A stretch of DNA of 21,585 nt, taken from positions 1-21,585 of the forward strand of contig CAMBSS010000066.1 of the NCBI GenBank assembly GCA_945870465.1, given 5' to 3'. A program made the position numbers and the translations under genes. The notes under the pieces are model-generated. The model was not told where the DNA came from, ran no database searches, and saw only the letters and a program-made list of their open reading frames with translations. Of this stretch, positions 15,177-21,585 are shown one piece after another. Position 1 is the first letter of the stretch, and each line of letters opens with the position of its first letter. This DNA comes from Bordetella parapertussis (GTDB taxonomy: Bacteria > Pseudomonadota > Gammaproteobacteria > Burkholderiales > SG8-41).

Positions 15177-15521
15177 ATGAATCCAGCGTTGCACGTCACA
15201 TCGCGGTTAATCATTCTTGGCGCAGCGATCGCGGCTATTGAGCCCGTCGCAGCGGCAGAGCCGGCGTATCCAAGCCGCCCGCTGCGCGTCGTGATTCCGT
15301 TTGCGCCTGGCGCATCGAACGACATTACGGCACGGCTGATTGCGCCGCGCCTGTCGGATGCGCTGCGCGTTGCGGTGGTGGTCGACAACCGCGCGGGGGC
15401 CGGTGGGGTGCTGGGCGCGGAAATCGTCGCCAGTTCGCCAGCGGCATTTGCGGCCTTCATTGACAAGGAAACCCAGAAGTGGGGGCAGGTGGTGCGTGCC
15501 GCGAACATCAAACCCGAATAA
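15177..15521 (+). pseudogene. Bug/TctC receptor with its middle deleted in frame
   Basis: The open frame codes for 114 residues, against about 320 for the family. It has the normal start: a signal peptide ([20 protein letters not shown], cut near AAA before EPAYPSRP), PFAPGASND and [13 protein letters not shown] (68-80). At the motif LGAEIVA (79-85, bases 15411-15431) it jumps straight to the normal Bug end [29 protein letters not shown]. About 200 residues, including the ligand pocket of both lobes, are gone. Intact copy 4 has a near-identical [10 protein letters not shown] at the equivalent late position and a similar GTEMVAK at the early position, so recombination between these two short stretches explains the deletion. 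It probably cannot bind ligand; it could still be exported. The gene for the M20 hydrolase starts 15 bases later. Confidence 0.8.
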
Positions 15522-15535
15522 GCAGGAGAATATTT

Positions 15536-16831
15536 TTGTCATCAACTGAGCTTGATCAACTGACGTCCGCGGTAGATGGTGCCATGGTGCTCGCCGAGCG
15601 GCTTTTCACTGATCTGCGCACCCATACGGCGGCAGAGGAAGGTGTGAGCCGCGAGTCGTACGGCGCGGGTGAGCAGTATGCGCACGATCAGGTGGCGGCC
15701 GCGGCCGCCTCGCTTGCGCTTGAGATTGCGGTGGATTTTGCCGGCAATCTGTATTTGACGCTGCCGGGACGCGACCGGACGCTGCCTGGCTGGATTACGG
15801 GTTCGCATCTGGATTCGGTGCCCAATGGCGGCAACTATGATGGCGCCGCGGGCGTCATTGCCGGAGTGGCCGCGCTGGCCGCCATGCGCAGTTCGGGACT
15901 CGTGCCGGCTACCGATGTCACGGTCATGGGCATCCGCGCTGAAGAGGCGAGCAGCTGGTACAGCGGGAACCACGGCGGCCATCTTGGCAGCCGTACTGTG
16001 CTGGGGATGCTGGAGCCGGGAGAACTGCAGGCGGCGATCAACGTGAAGAGCAATCGCACGCTGGCCGCGCATATGCGTGAGGCCGGATTCGATCCGGATG
16101 CCGCCAGCGACAAGAGCAAACTGCTGCCGCGAAGCAAATATAAAGGCTATCTGGAACTGCATATCGAGCAGGGGCCGGTGCTGGACAACCGCGGCATCCC
16201 GGTCGGCATCGTCACCGGGATCCGGGGCTCGGCCCGCGCGCGCAATGCTTGCTGCATCGGCGCCTACACGCATTCCGGCGCGGTCCCGCATGAATACCGC
16301 AGCGATGCGGTACTGGCGACCGCTGAACTGTGCCATCGTCTCGATCAGGCATGGGAAGACGTGCGCCGCAGCGGCGGCGATCTGGTCTTCACCGTCGGCA
16401 AGCTCTATACCGACCCTGGCGCGCATTCGATTACCAAGGTGCCCGGGGAAACGCGCTTTACCATCGACCTGCGCAGCCAGGATCTGGCCACGCTCGAAAA
16501 AATGGTGGCGCTGGCGCAGGATCTCGCCGCAGAGATCGGCGCCCGGCGCCGCGTCAAGTTCGATCTCGGGCGGTTCAATATTTCCGAACCCGCGCGGATG
16601 GACACGGATGTCCAGCGACGGCTCATCGAGGGCGCCACCCAACTCGATGTTGCGCAGATGTCGTTGCCAAGCGGCGCGGGGCATGATGCGCAGGATTTCG
16701 CACTGGCGGGTTTCCCGGCTGGCATGATCTTCGTGCGCAATGCGCATGGCAGCCACAATCCCCATGAAGCGATGGCAATGCCGGACTTTGCGCTGGGCAC
16801 GCGGCTCCTTGCCTGGATGCTGTTGAATTGA
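15536..16831 (+). CDS. M20 family Zn-dependent hydrolase (N-carbamoyl-L-amino acid hydrolase/allantoate amidohydrolase type)
   Basis: This encodes 431 residues from a TTG at 15536. The start is fixed by a strong AGGAG at 15524-15528 seven bases upstream; a longer frame runs back into the Bug remnant. Metal ligands follow the M20 carbamoylase pattern: His91 (GSHLDSV), Asp102 (GGNYDGAAGV), Glu136-Glu137 (IRAEEAS), His209 (LELHIEQGP, the subfamily hallmark) and His407 (GSHNPHE). The segment EEASSWYSGNHGGHLGSR is unusual where the subfamily often has EEGSRF. Members use two zinc ions to split N-carbamoyl amino acids, allantoate or ureidoglycine, releasing ammonia and carbon dioxide. With the PyrC-like and PuuE-like hydrolases here it would be the second step after ring opening. 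The amidase gene begins seven bases after its stop, so they share an operon. Confidence 0.92.
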   Translation: MSSTELDQLTSAVDGAMVLAERLFTDLRTHTAAEEGVSRESYGAGEQYAHDQVAAAAASLALEIAVDFAGNLYLTLPGRDRTLPGWITGSHLDSVPNGGNYDGAAGVIAGVAALAAMRSSGLVPATDVTVMGIRAEEASSWYSGNHGGHLGSRTVLGMLEPGELQAAINVKSNRTLAAHMREAGFDPDAASDKSKLLPRSKYKGYLELHIEQGPVLDNRGIPVGIVTGIRGSARARNACCIGAYTHSGAVPHEYRSDAVLATAELCHRLDQAWEDVRRSGGDLVFTVGKLYTDPGAHSITKVPGETRFTIDLRSQDLATLEKMVALAQDLAAEIGARRRVKFDLGRFNISEPARMDTDVQRRLIEGATQLDVAQMSLPSGAGHDAQDFALAGFPAGMIFVRNAHGSHNPHEAMAMPDFALGTRLLAWMLLN

Positions 16832-16838
16832 GGCCGCG

Positions 16839-18137
16839 ATGACTGCCCGCACGCTACCGCCTCATCGCATGGGCGCCGCGACCGCGGCGGCCGAAATAGC
16901 TGCCGGACGCCTGACCTCTGAAGCGCTGGTGCGCGATTGCCTCGATCGCATAGCCGTACGCGAAGATGCGGTGCAGGCGTGGACGCATCTTGACCGCGAT
17001 GCCGCCCTCCGCGCGGCGCGGGACCTCGACCAGCGCCAGTCGCTTGGAGCGCTGCATGGCGTGCCACTCGGCGTCAAGGATGTCATCGATACGCACGACA
17101 TGCCCACGGCATACGGTTCGCCGATTTATCCGGCTCACCAGCCAGCGGCGGACGCGGGATGTATCGCCATGGCCCGCGCAGCCGGCATGCTGGTGCTGGG
17201 CAAGACGGTGACGACCGAATTCGCGACGAGTTATCCCGGCAAGACGCGCAATCCGCACAATCCCGCGCATACGCCGGGCGGCTCATCGAGCGGCTCGGCG
17301 GCAGCGGTCGCGGATTTTATGCTACCGCTGTCGGTCGGCACGCAGACCGGCGGCTCCGTCATCCGGCCGGCAAGTTTTTGCGGCGTCGTCGGCTTCAAGC
17401 CGAGCTTCGGGCTGATCAACCGCAGCGGCGTCAAGCAGCTTTCCGACACGCTCGATACCGTGGGCGTATTCGGCCGCGAGGTCGCAGATGTTGCGCTGCT
17501 CGCCGCGGTGTTGAGCGGGCGCGGCGATCTGGCAGTGACGAAACCGGGTGCGCCGCCGCGCATCGGATTCTGCCGCACGCCGGACTGGGCGCAAGCTGCT
17601 CCTGACACGGTGGCCGCGCTTGAACAAACCTGCGCAAAATTGAGTGCGGCAGGCGCAGCGGTAACGGACTGCAATCTGCCGCCTCTGTTTGCCGAACTCG
17701 GCGAAGTGCACCGTACCATCGAATATTTCGAGATTGCGCGGGCGCTGCAGCATGAGTATCGGCACCATCGCGCGCTACTGTCGGCGGGTCTGGCAGCGCG
17801 TGTGGAAGCCGGGCTGGCGTGCCCGGGTGAAGACTACGAAGCCGCCACCCGGCATGCCCGCGACTGCCGCGCGCTGATCGATGACTGCTTCCGGGAATTC
17901 GACGTGCTGCTGACCCCCAGCGCGATTGGTGAAGCGCCCGCCGGATTGAGTTCGACCGGCAAAGCCGTGTTTAATCGCATGTGGACATTGCTTGGCCTGC
18001 CGTGCATCACGCTGCCGCGTTATCGTGGCGAGGCGGGGCTTCCGGTTGGAATACAGATCATCGGCCGTTTTCGCGCGGACCGGAAAACGCTGGATGTCGC
18101 GGCGTGGGTCGAGCAGGAGTTCAGGCGGCAGTCCTGA
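16839..18137 (+). CDS. amidase (amidase-signature family)
   Basis: This encodes 432 residues. The Ser-cisSer-Lys triad is complete: Lys80 in GVPLGVKDVIDT, Ser149 in TPGGSSSGSAAAV and nucleophile Ser173 in VGTQTGGSVIRPA. The C-terminal LLTPSAIGEAP and GLPVGIQIIG are typical of single-domain members. The full length is present, slightly shorter than GatA (about 480), and there are no GatB or GatC genes, so it is a metabolic amidase hydrolysing a small amide or half-amide rather than the tRNA amidotransferase subunit. It follows the M20 hydrolase with a seven-base gap. Its 3' end overlaps the convergent gene on the - strand by 17 bases. The start ATG at 16839 has GAGG about six bases upstream. 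Confidence 0.93.
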   Translation: MTARTLPPHRMGAATAAAEIAAGRLTSEALVRDCLDRIAVREDAVQAWTHLDRDAALRAARDLDQRQSLGALHGVPLGVKDVIDTHDMPTAYGSPIYPAHQPAADAGCIAMARAAGMLVLGKTVTTEFATSYPGKTRNPHNPAHTPGGSSSGSAAAVADFMLPLSVGTQTGGSVIRPASFCGVVGFKPSFGLINRSGVKQLSDTLDTVGVFGREVADVALLAAVLSGRGDLAVTKPGAPPRIGFCRTPDWAQAAPDTVAALEQTCAKLSAAGAAVTDCNLPPLFAELGEVHRTIEYFEIARALQHEYRHHRALLSAGLAARVEAGLACPGEDYEAATRHARDCRALIDDCFREFDVLLTPSAIGEAPAGLSSTGKAVFNRMWTLLGLPCITLPRYRGEAGLPVGIQIIGRFRADRKTLDVAAWVEQEFRRQS

Positions 18138-18759
18138 CGTAGCGGCTCGCCAGCAGATCCACGTTGTCTCTGGCGTGCGGCGCTACGCTGGCATTCCACG
18201 GTGCCTCGGAAAGTTCGCGCCATTCCGGCGATGTGGCATTTTCCAGCGCGTCGAAGTGATACAGCGCCGCATATTGGTGCGTTCCGGCTGCTGCGTGAAA
18301 CAGGCGTCCGCACTGGAAACCGGGTACCGCGGCAAGTGATGCTGCATGTGCGGCGAACCAGCCCGCAACTTCAGTCGCGAACACCGACTCGAGATTAATC
18401 GCGCGGATTAAGAGCGCACCTGCGCCGGGAGGCGGCATTTGATTGCCGGGAACGATCTGCTCTGCTTCCATGCGCACCAGCTTGATGCAGCGCCAGCCGA
18501 CGCGCCGCGTCCACGGTGAGTTGTTCTCGTAGCCGATCGCCAGATAGCCGGGACTGCGCAGCACCCCGATGGACGATAGATCGTACGTTGTAACGGAAAC
18601 CGCGTTGCGGTCCGCGCCCAGCCATCGCCGGCAATCGAGAAAGCCGGGCACGCGCCTTCGTTCCGGAATATGCTCGGTGTCATACCAGTCGTGAAACTCG
18701 TCTGCCGCCACCGGCGAGTAATCGAAACACGACAGGAGCAATCCGAGCGGCCGGGTCAT
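18121..18759 (-). CDS. duplicated EthD/ABM-like dimeric alpha-beta barrel protein
   Basis: This encodes 212 residues from the ATG at 18759; the frame extends to 18810 but those residues (RRDTPREATLL) look unlike the fold. The sequence is two tandem copies of a ferredoxin-like half: residues 1-100, with DEFHDWYDTEHIPERRRVPGF (20-40), and about 113-212, with a weaker echo EVAGWFAAHAASLAAVPGF. A tandem pair would form a whole alpha-beta barrel in one chain. The first half keeps the WY..EH pattern of EthD and related stress-responsive barrel proteins; the second has lost most polar residues but keeps a His. Such proteins assist degradation or isomerisation of small acids or aromatics; the exact role is unknown. 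It converges on the amidase gene with a 17-base overlap and diverges from Bug copy 4. Confidence 0.75.
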   Translation of the reverse strand: MTRPLGLLLSCFDYSPVAADEFHDWYDTEHIPERRRVPGFLDCRRWLGADRNAVSVTTYDLSSIGVLRSPGYLAIGYENNSPWTRRVGWRCIKLVRMEAEQIVPGNQMPPPGAGALLIRAINLESVFATEVAGWFAAHAASLAAVPGFQCGRLFHAAAGTHQYAALYHFDALENATSPEWRELSEAPWNASVAPHARDNVDLLASRYVRTAA

Positions 18760-18814
18760 TGTGCGAATCCCGCGCAGCAGGGTTGCTTCACGTGGCGTGT
18801 CCCTGCGCAAAACA

Positions 18815-18895
18815 TTGAGCGGAGCGGACTGCGCTGATAAGATAGAGCCATTCTGCAGCGCTGTATTCCTTGTTTGAATAATTCCATCTTATCAG
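18815..18895 (+). promoter_or_regulatory. candidate promoter with split inverted repeat before Bug copy 4
   Basis: TTGAGC (18815-18820), 17 bases, then TAAGAT (18838-18843) form a plausible sigma-70 promoter (4 of 6 at each box). A perfect ten-base inverted repeat CTGATAAGAT (18834-18843) and ATCTTATCAG (18886-18895) overlaps the -10 box on one side and ends at the AGG ribosome-binding sequence on the other. The region lies between the divergent genes at 18759 and 18900, the usual place for a shared operator. Confidence 0.4.
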
Positions 18896-18899
18896 GTTC

Positions 18900-19871
18900 A
18901 TGATGATGCCGATGACACGCCGTATTGCGTTAACCCTTGCAATGTCTGTTGCGGGCAGTGCAGGGGCGGCCGAGTATCCGGTCAAGCCGATCCGGATGCT
19001 GGTTGCGTTTGCGCCCGGCGGCGGCACCGATATCATCGGCCGCATTGCGGCGCAGGGCATCACCGAGAATCTCGGCCAGCATGTGGTGGTCGACAACCGC
19101 CCGGGCGCGGGCGGCAACATCGGCACCGAAATGGTGGCCAAGGCACTGCCTGACGGCTACACGCTGATTACCGCCGGTACCGGCACGCACGCGATCAACC
19201 CCTCGCTGTATGCAAAAATTCCATATGACGCCGTGCGCGACTTTGTGCCCGTTTGCCTGGTCGCCGAAACGCCTTATCTGATGGTGGTGCCGGTGTCCGT
19301 GCCGGCACGGACGGTCAGGGAATTTATTGAATTGGCGAAGGCTGCGCCGGGCAAACTTAACATGGCGTCCTCCGGCGCGGGCGGCATGCCGCATCTTTCG
19401 GGCGAGCTTTTCAAAATCATGACGGGCGTGCAGTTGACGCATATTCCCTATAAGGGCACCGGTGCGGTATTTCCGGATCTCATCGCCGGCCGCATGCAGG
19501 TGACGTTCGGCGACATCGTGGCGACGTACCCGTACGCCAAGGCCGATCGTCTGCGTGCGCTGGGGATCACGTCGCCGAAACGCGCGGCGCAATTGCCGGA
19601 TATTCCCACCATTGCCGAGAGTGGCGTGCCGGGTTACGACGCGGTGGGCTGGTTTGCCGTGTTCGCGCCGGCGAATACGCCGGCGCATGTGGTCGCGAAA
19701 CTCAACGCGGCGATCGTCAAGTTCGTGCGCAAGCCGGAATTGAAAGACCGGCTCGCCGCGCTAGGCGCTGAAATCGTCGCCAGCAGTCCCGACGAGCTGG
19801 CGCGGATTCAGCGCAATGATATTGCGCGCTGGGCCAAAGTCGTCAAAGAATCCGGCGCGAAGGCGGAATGA
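18900..19871 (+). CDS. Bug/TctC family receptor (copy 4)
   Basis: This encodes 323 residues if started at 18900. ATGs at 18900, 18903 and 18912 are in frame; AGG at 18894-18896 suits 18903 best. The signal peptide ends AGA or AGAA before EYPVKPIRM. Motifs are intact: AFAPGGGTD (36-44), VVDNRPGAGGNIGTE (63-77), PDGYTLITAG, PSLYAKIPYDAVRD, HIPYKGTGAVF (181-191), PTIAESGVPGYDAVGW and the late [16 protein letters not shown]. It is a periplasmic receptor for an unknown organic acid. Its stop overlaps the start of an MmgE/PrpD gene by four bases (ATGA), which ties uptake to that enzyme. The sequence ctaggcgctgaaatcgtcgc (from 19761) closely matches the deletion junction of the shortened copy at 15177. 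Confidence 0.95.
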   Translation: MMMPMTRRIALTLAMSVAGSAGAAEYPVKPIRMLVAFAPGGGTDIIGRIAAQGITENLGQHVVVDNRPGAGGNIGTEMVAKALPDGYTLITAGTGTHAINPSLYAKIPYDAVRDFVPVCLVAETPYLMVVPVSVPARTVREFIELAKAAPGKLNMASSGAGGMPHLSGELFKIMTGVQLTHIPYKGTGAVFPDLIAGRMQVTFGDIVATYPYAKADRLRALGITSPKRAAQLPDIPTIAESGVPGYDAVGWFAVFAPANTPAHVVAKLNAAIVKFVRKPELKDRLAALGAEIVASSPDELARIQRNDIARWAKVVKESGAKAE

Positions 19872-21250
19872 TGAACGCACAGCCGGCAGCAGCACAGAAC
19901 ATGGGCGCGGGTTTGACCGCGGCGCTGGTCACTCGCACGCGCGCCATCACTCATGGCGCCTTGCCCTCCAACGTGCGTGAACTGGCGCTGCAGTGTGCGC
20001 GTGACTGGTTTGCCGTGACCATTGCCGCTGCCGACCAATCGTTGCCGGCGTTGCTGCTGGAGCATGCGTTGGCGGAGGGCGGCAGGCCGCTCGCGAGCAT
20101 TGTCGCGCGCAGCGCAAAAGTCGCGCCTCTGCAGGCGGCGCTCATCAACGGCGCCACGGCGCACATGCTGGACTACGACGACGTCAATCTGAGCATGAAC
20201 GGGCATCCGTCGGCCGTCATCATGCCGGCTTTGCTGGCGGCAGCGGAACCGCTGCACGCTGCGGGTGCGGATTTGATTGCCGCATTTGTCGCCGGCTATG
20301 AAACCGCATGCCGTGTCGGTTTGCTGGTGGCGCCGGGACATTATGCGCGCGGTTATCATGCGACTGCGACCGTCGGAGCAGTCGCTGCGGCAGCTGGATG
20401 TGCGCATCTGATGAAGCTGAACGCCGCGCAGACGGCTGCGGCTCTTGGGATCGCAGCGACGCAGGCGGCGGGTCTGAAGTCGATGTTCGGCACCGAATGC
20501 AAGCCGTTTCACGCCGGGCTGGCAGCGCAAAGCGGATTGCGCGCGGCCCAGTTGGCGGCGCGCAACATGGATAGCCGCATGGATGTGCTCGAGTGCGCGC
20601 AGGGATTTGCCGCGACGCTGAGCCCGAATTGCAATCCGCAGGCGATCCTCGGCAACCCGGACAAGTTTTACATTCTGGAAAATCTTTTCAAGTATCACGC
20701 GTCTTGTTACGGCACCCACTCCGCGCTCGAATGCGTGCGGCAGTTGCGCGAAGCGCACGGCGTGGAACCGGCGATGATCAAACACGCGATCGTGCGCGTC
20801 GAGCAGGGTTCAAACGGCGTGTGCAATATTCAGAATCCGCGCAACGGGCTGGAGGCCAAATTCAGCGTGCGGTTCATGACCGCGCTTGGGCTTGCTGCGG
20901 TGGACACGTCGGACCTCGCCGTTTACTCCGAGGCCACTGCGGCTGAGCCGGCTTTGTGCGCGTTGCGCGATCGCATCACAGTCGAACTCGTCAGCGGCTG
21001 GACCAGCATGCAGACGGAAATCATACTCGAACTCGTTGATGGCAGGCGGTTAACGGCCATGACCGACGCAGGTGTTCCGGCCACGGATTTTGCCGGGCAG
21101 GGGCGTCGCGTCACCGCGAAATTCGAGCGCTTGGTCACGCCCGTACTGGGTGCGTCACGCGGTCGCGATTTGCTGTCGCTGTTGCAGCGTCTCGATCAGA
21201 CCGGCGTCGATGAACTGATGGCGGCGGCATCCTTGCCGGCAGGAGCGTAG
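19868..21250 (+). CDS. MmgE/PrpD family protein (copy 2)
   Basis: This encodes 460 residues from the ATG at 19868, which overlaps the stop of Bug copy 4; an ATG follows as the next codon. Signature: LINGATAHMLDYDDVNLSMN (92-111), GHPSAVIMPALLAAAE, HYARGYHATATVGAVAAAAG, MKLNAAQTAAALGIAATQAAG, FGTECKPFHAGLAAQSG, and LFKYHASCYGTHSALE where the family has the conserved K(Y/R)xxxC segment. It belongs to the 2-methylcitrate dehydratase/cis-aconitate decarboxylase/iminodisuccinate epimerase superfamily and is probably a cytosolic enzyme for a polycarboxylate delivered by the neighbouring receptor. It differs clearly from copy 1 (13733), so the two are not recent duplicates. A third family member starts five bases downstream. 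Confidence 0.92.
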   Translation: MMNAQPAAAQNMGAGLTAALVTRTRAITHGALPSNVRELALQCARDWFAVTIAAADQSLPALLLEHALAEGGRPLASIVARSAKVAPLQAALINGATAHMLDYDDVNLSMNGHPSAVIMPALLAAAEPLHAAGADLIAAFVAGYETACRVGLLVAPGHYARGYHATATVGAVAAAAGCAHLMKLNAAQTAAALGIAATQAAGLKSMFGTECKPFHAGLAAQSGLRAAQLAARNMDSRMDVLECAQGFAATLSPNCNPQAILGNPDKFYILENLFKYHASCYGTHSALECVRQLREAHGVEPAMIKHAIVRVEQGSNGVCNIQNPRNGLEAKFSVRFMTALGLAAVDTSDLAVYSEATAAEPALCALRDRITVELVSGWTSMQTEIILELVDGRRLTAMTDAGVPATDFAGQGRRVTAKFERLVTPVLGASRGRDLLSLLQRLDQTGVDELMAAASLPAGA

Positions 21251-21254
21251 GTTA

Positions 21255-21585
21255 GTGGATCAGACCGAACAGCAAGTCGCCACGGGCATCCGCAATTTGT
21301 TGGCATGGGCGCACGCCGCGCAGAGCGCGCCAATTCCCGCGGCGGTTCTGCACAAAGCCGCGATAGTGATTGCGGACAATCTCGCCGCCACGGTCGCGGC
21401 GCGCGAGGAGCCTGAAGTCAGGCGTGTCCACGCGCAACTGCTGGAAGCGGGCGCCCGTGCGGAAGCCACGATTTTCTGTCGCGGCGCCCGGCGCACGGAT
21501 CGCTACTCCGCCGCGCTGGGCAATGGAATTGCCGGAAGCTGGTGTGAACTCGATGAAGGCTATCGGCTGGCGCCCTGTCATGCCG
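21255..21585 (+). CDS. MmgE/PrpD family protein (copy 3), 3' truncated by window end
   Basis: A GTG at 21255 has AGGAG at 21241-21245, nine bases upstream and inside the end of the previous gene. The frame is open to the window edge, giving 110 residues. The N-terminal helices are followed by FCRGARRTDRYSAALGNGIA and GSWCELDEGYRLAPCHA, which match the family core where members have NG.AAH.LELDDGYR...HP. The usual first aspartate pair is replaced by LDEGY, a form seen in one branch of the family. It directly follows copy 2, so the two may act in sequence or as partners. Confidence 0.8.
   Translation, partial: MDQTEQQVATGIRNLLAWAHAAQSAPIPAAVLHKAAIVIADNLAATVAAREEPEVRRVHAQLLEAGARAEATIFCRGARRTDRYSAALGNGIAGSWCELDEGYRLAPCHA

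Noticed and set aside
13928..16852. Long - strand frames opposite MmgE/PrpD copy 1 and the M20 hydrolase
   Set aside because: They are shadows of enzymes with intact catalytic motifs; they have no coherent domain of their own.
16839..18137. GatA subunit of the tRNA amidotransferase
   Set aside because: There are no gatB or gatC genes nearby, and it lies in a catabolic operon with an M20 hydrolase; a general amidase is the better call.

Overview
The window looks like a GC-rich betaproteobacterial chromosome or metagenome contig, probably of Burkholderiales type. The main pointer is the density of periplasmic Bug/TctC-type tripartite-tricarboxylate receptors: four intact copies, one internally deleted copy and one fused remnant in about 13 kb, a family strongly expanded in that group. 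The taxonomy is inference. The left end (1..2040) differs sharply: two 60-base lines I counted there are 35% and 38% GC, against 65% for a line near 12000. That part is either horizontally acquired or a contig mis-join.

Layout. 1..2040: 3' part of a TPR-CHAT protease-like gene (+). 2312..2776: small exported Ig-like protein (+). 2978..5107: PAS-PAS-histidine kinase-receiver hybrid (-). 5108..6037: 930 bases with no recognisable gene, containing a 152-base element closed by 31-base inverted repeats and holding internal hairpins. 6038..7772: an SDR dehydrogenase and a Bug receptor overlapping on the - strand. From 7882 to the right edge nearly all genes are on +: a PhyH/Bug chimeric remnant, an NAD-dependent epimerase, Bug, a PhyH remnant lacking its middle, a dihydroorotase-type PyrC homologue, Bug, a PuuE-like deacetylase-fold hydrolase, MmgE/PrpD, a Bug lacking its middle, an M20 carbamoylase/allantoate-amidohydrolase-type hydrolase, an amidase, (on -) a duplicated EthD/ABM-like protein, Bug, a second MmgE/PrpD and the start of a third.

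The right two thirds read as a peripheral catabolic island. Cyclic-amide, carbamoyl and amide hydrolases (PyrC-like, PuuE-like, M20, amidase) sit with MmgE/PrpD enzymes that act on polycarboxylates, an SDR and an epimerase, and with Bug proteins that would capture organic acids or amides in the periplasm. Short spacings and ATGA overlaps suggest translational coupling. No TctA/TctB membrane partner and no classical one-component regulator is visible, so transport must rely on genes elsewhere. The real substrate is unknown.

The most unusual signals are: three short in-frame mosaic ORFs (7882, 10421, 15177) that join pieces of PhyH and Bug genes with the middles missing; a PyrC homologue that keeps the metal and carboxylate ligands but not the two loop threonines of E. 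coli dihydroorotase; the structured 152-base element at 5446..5597; and inverted repeats that overlap the Shine-Dalgarno region of three Bug genes.
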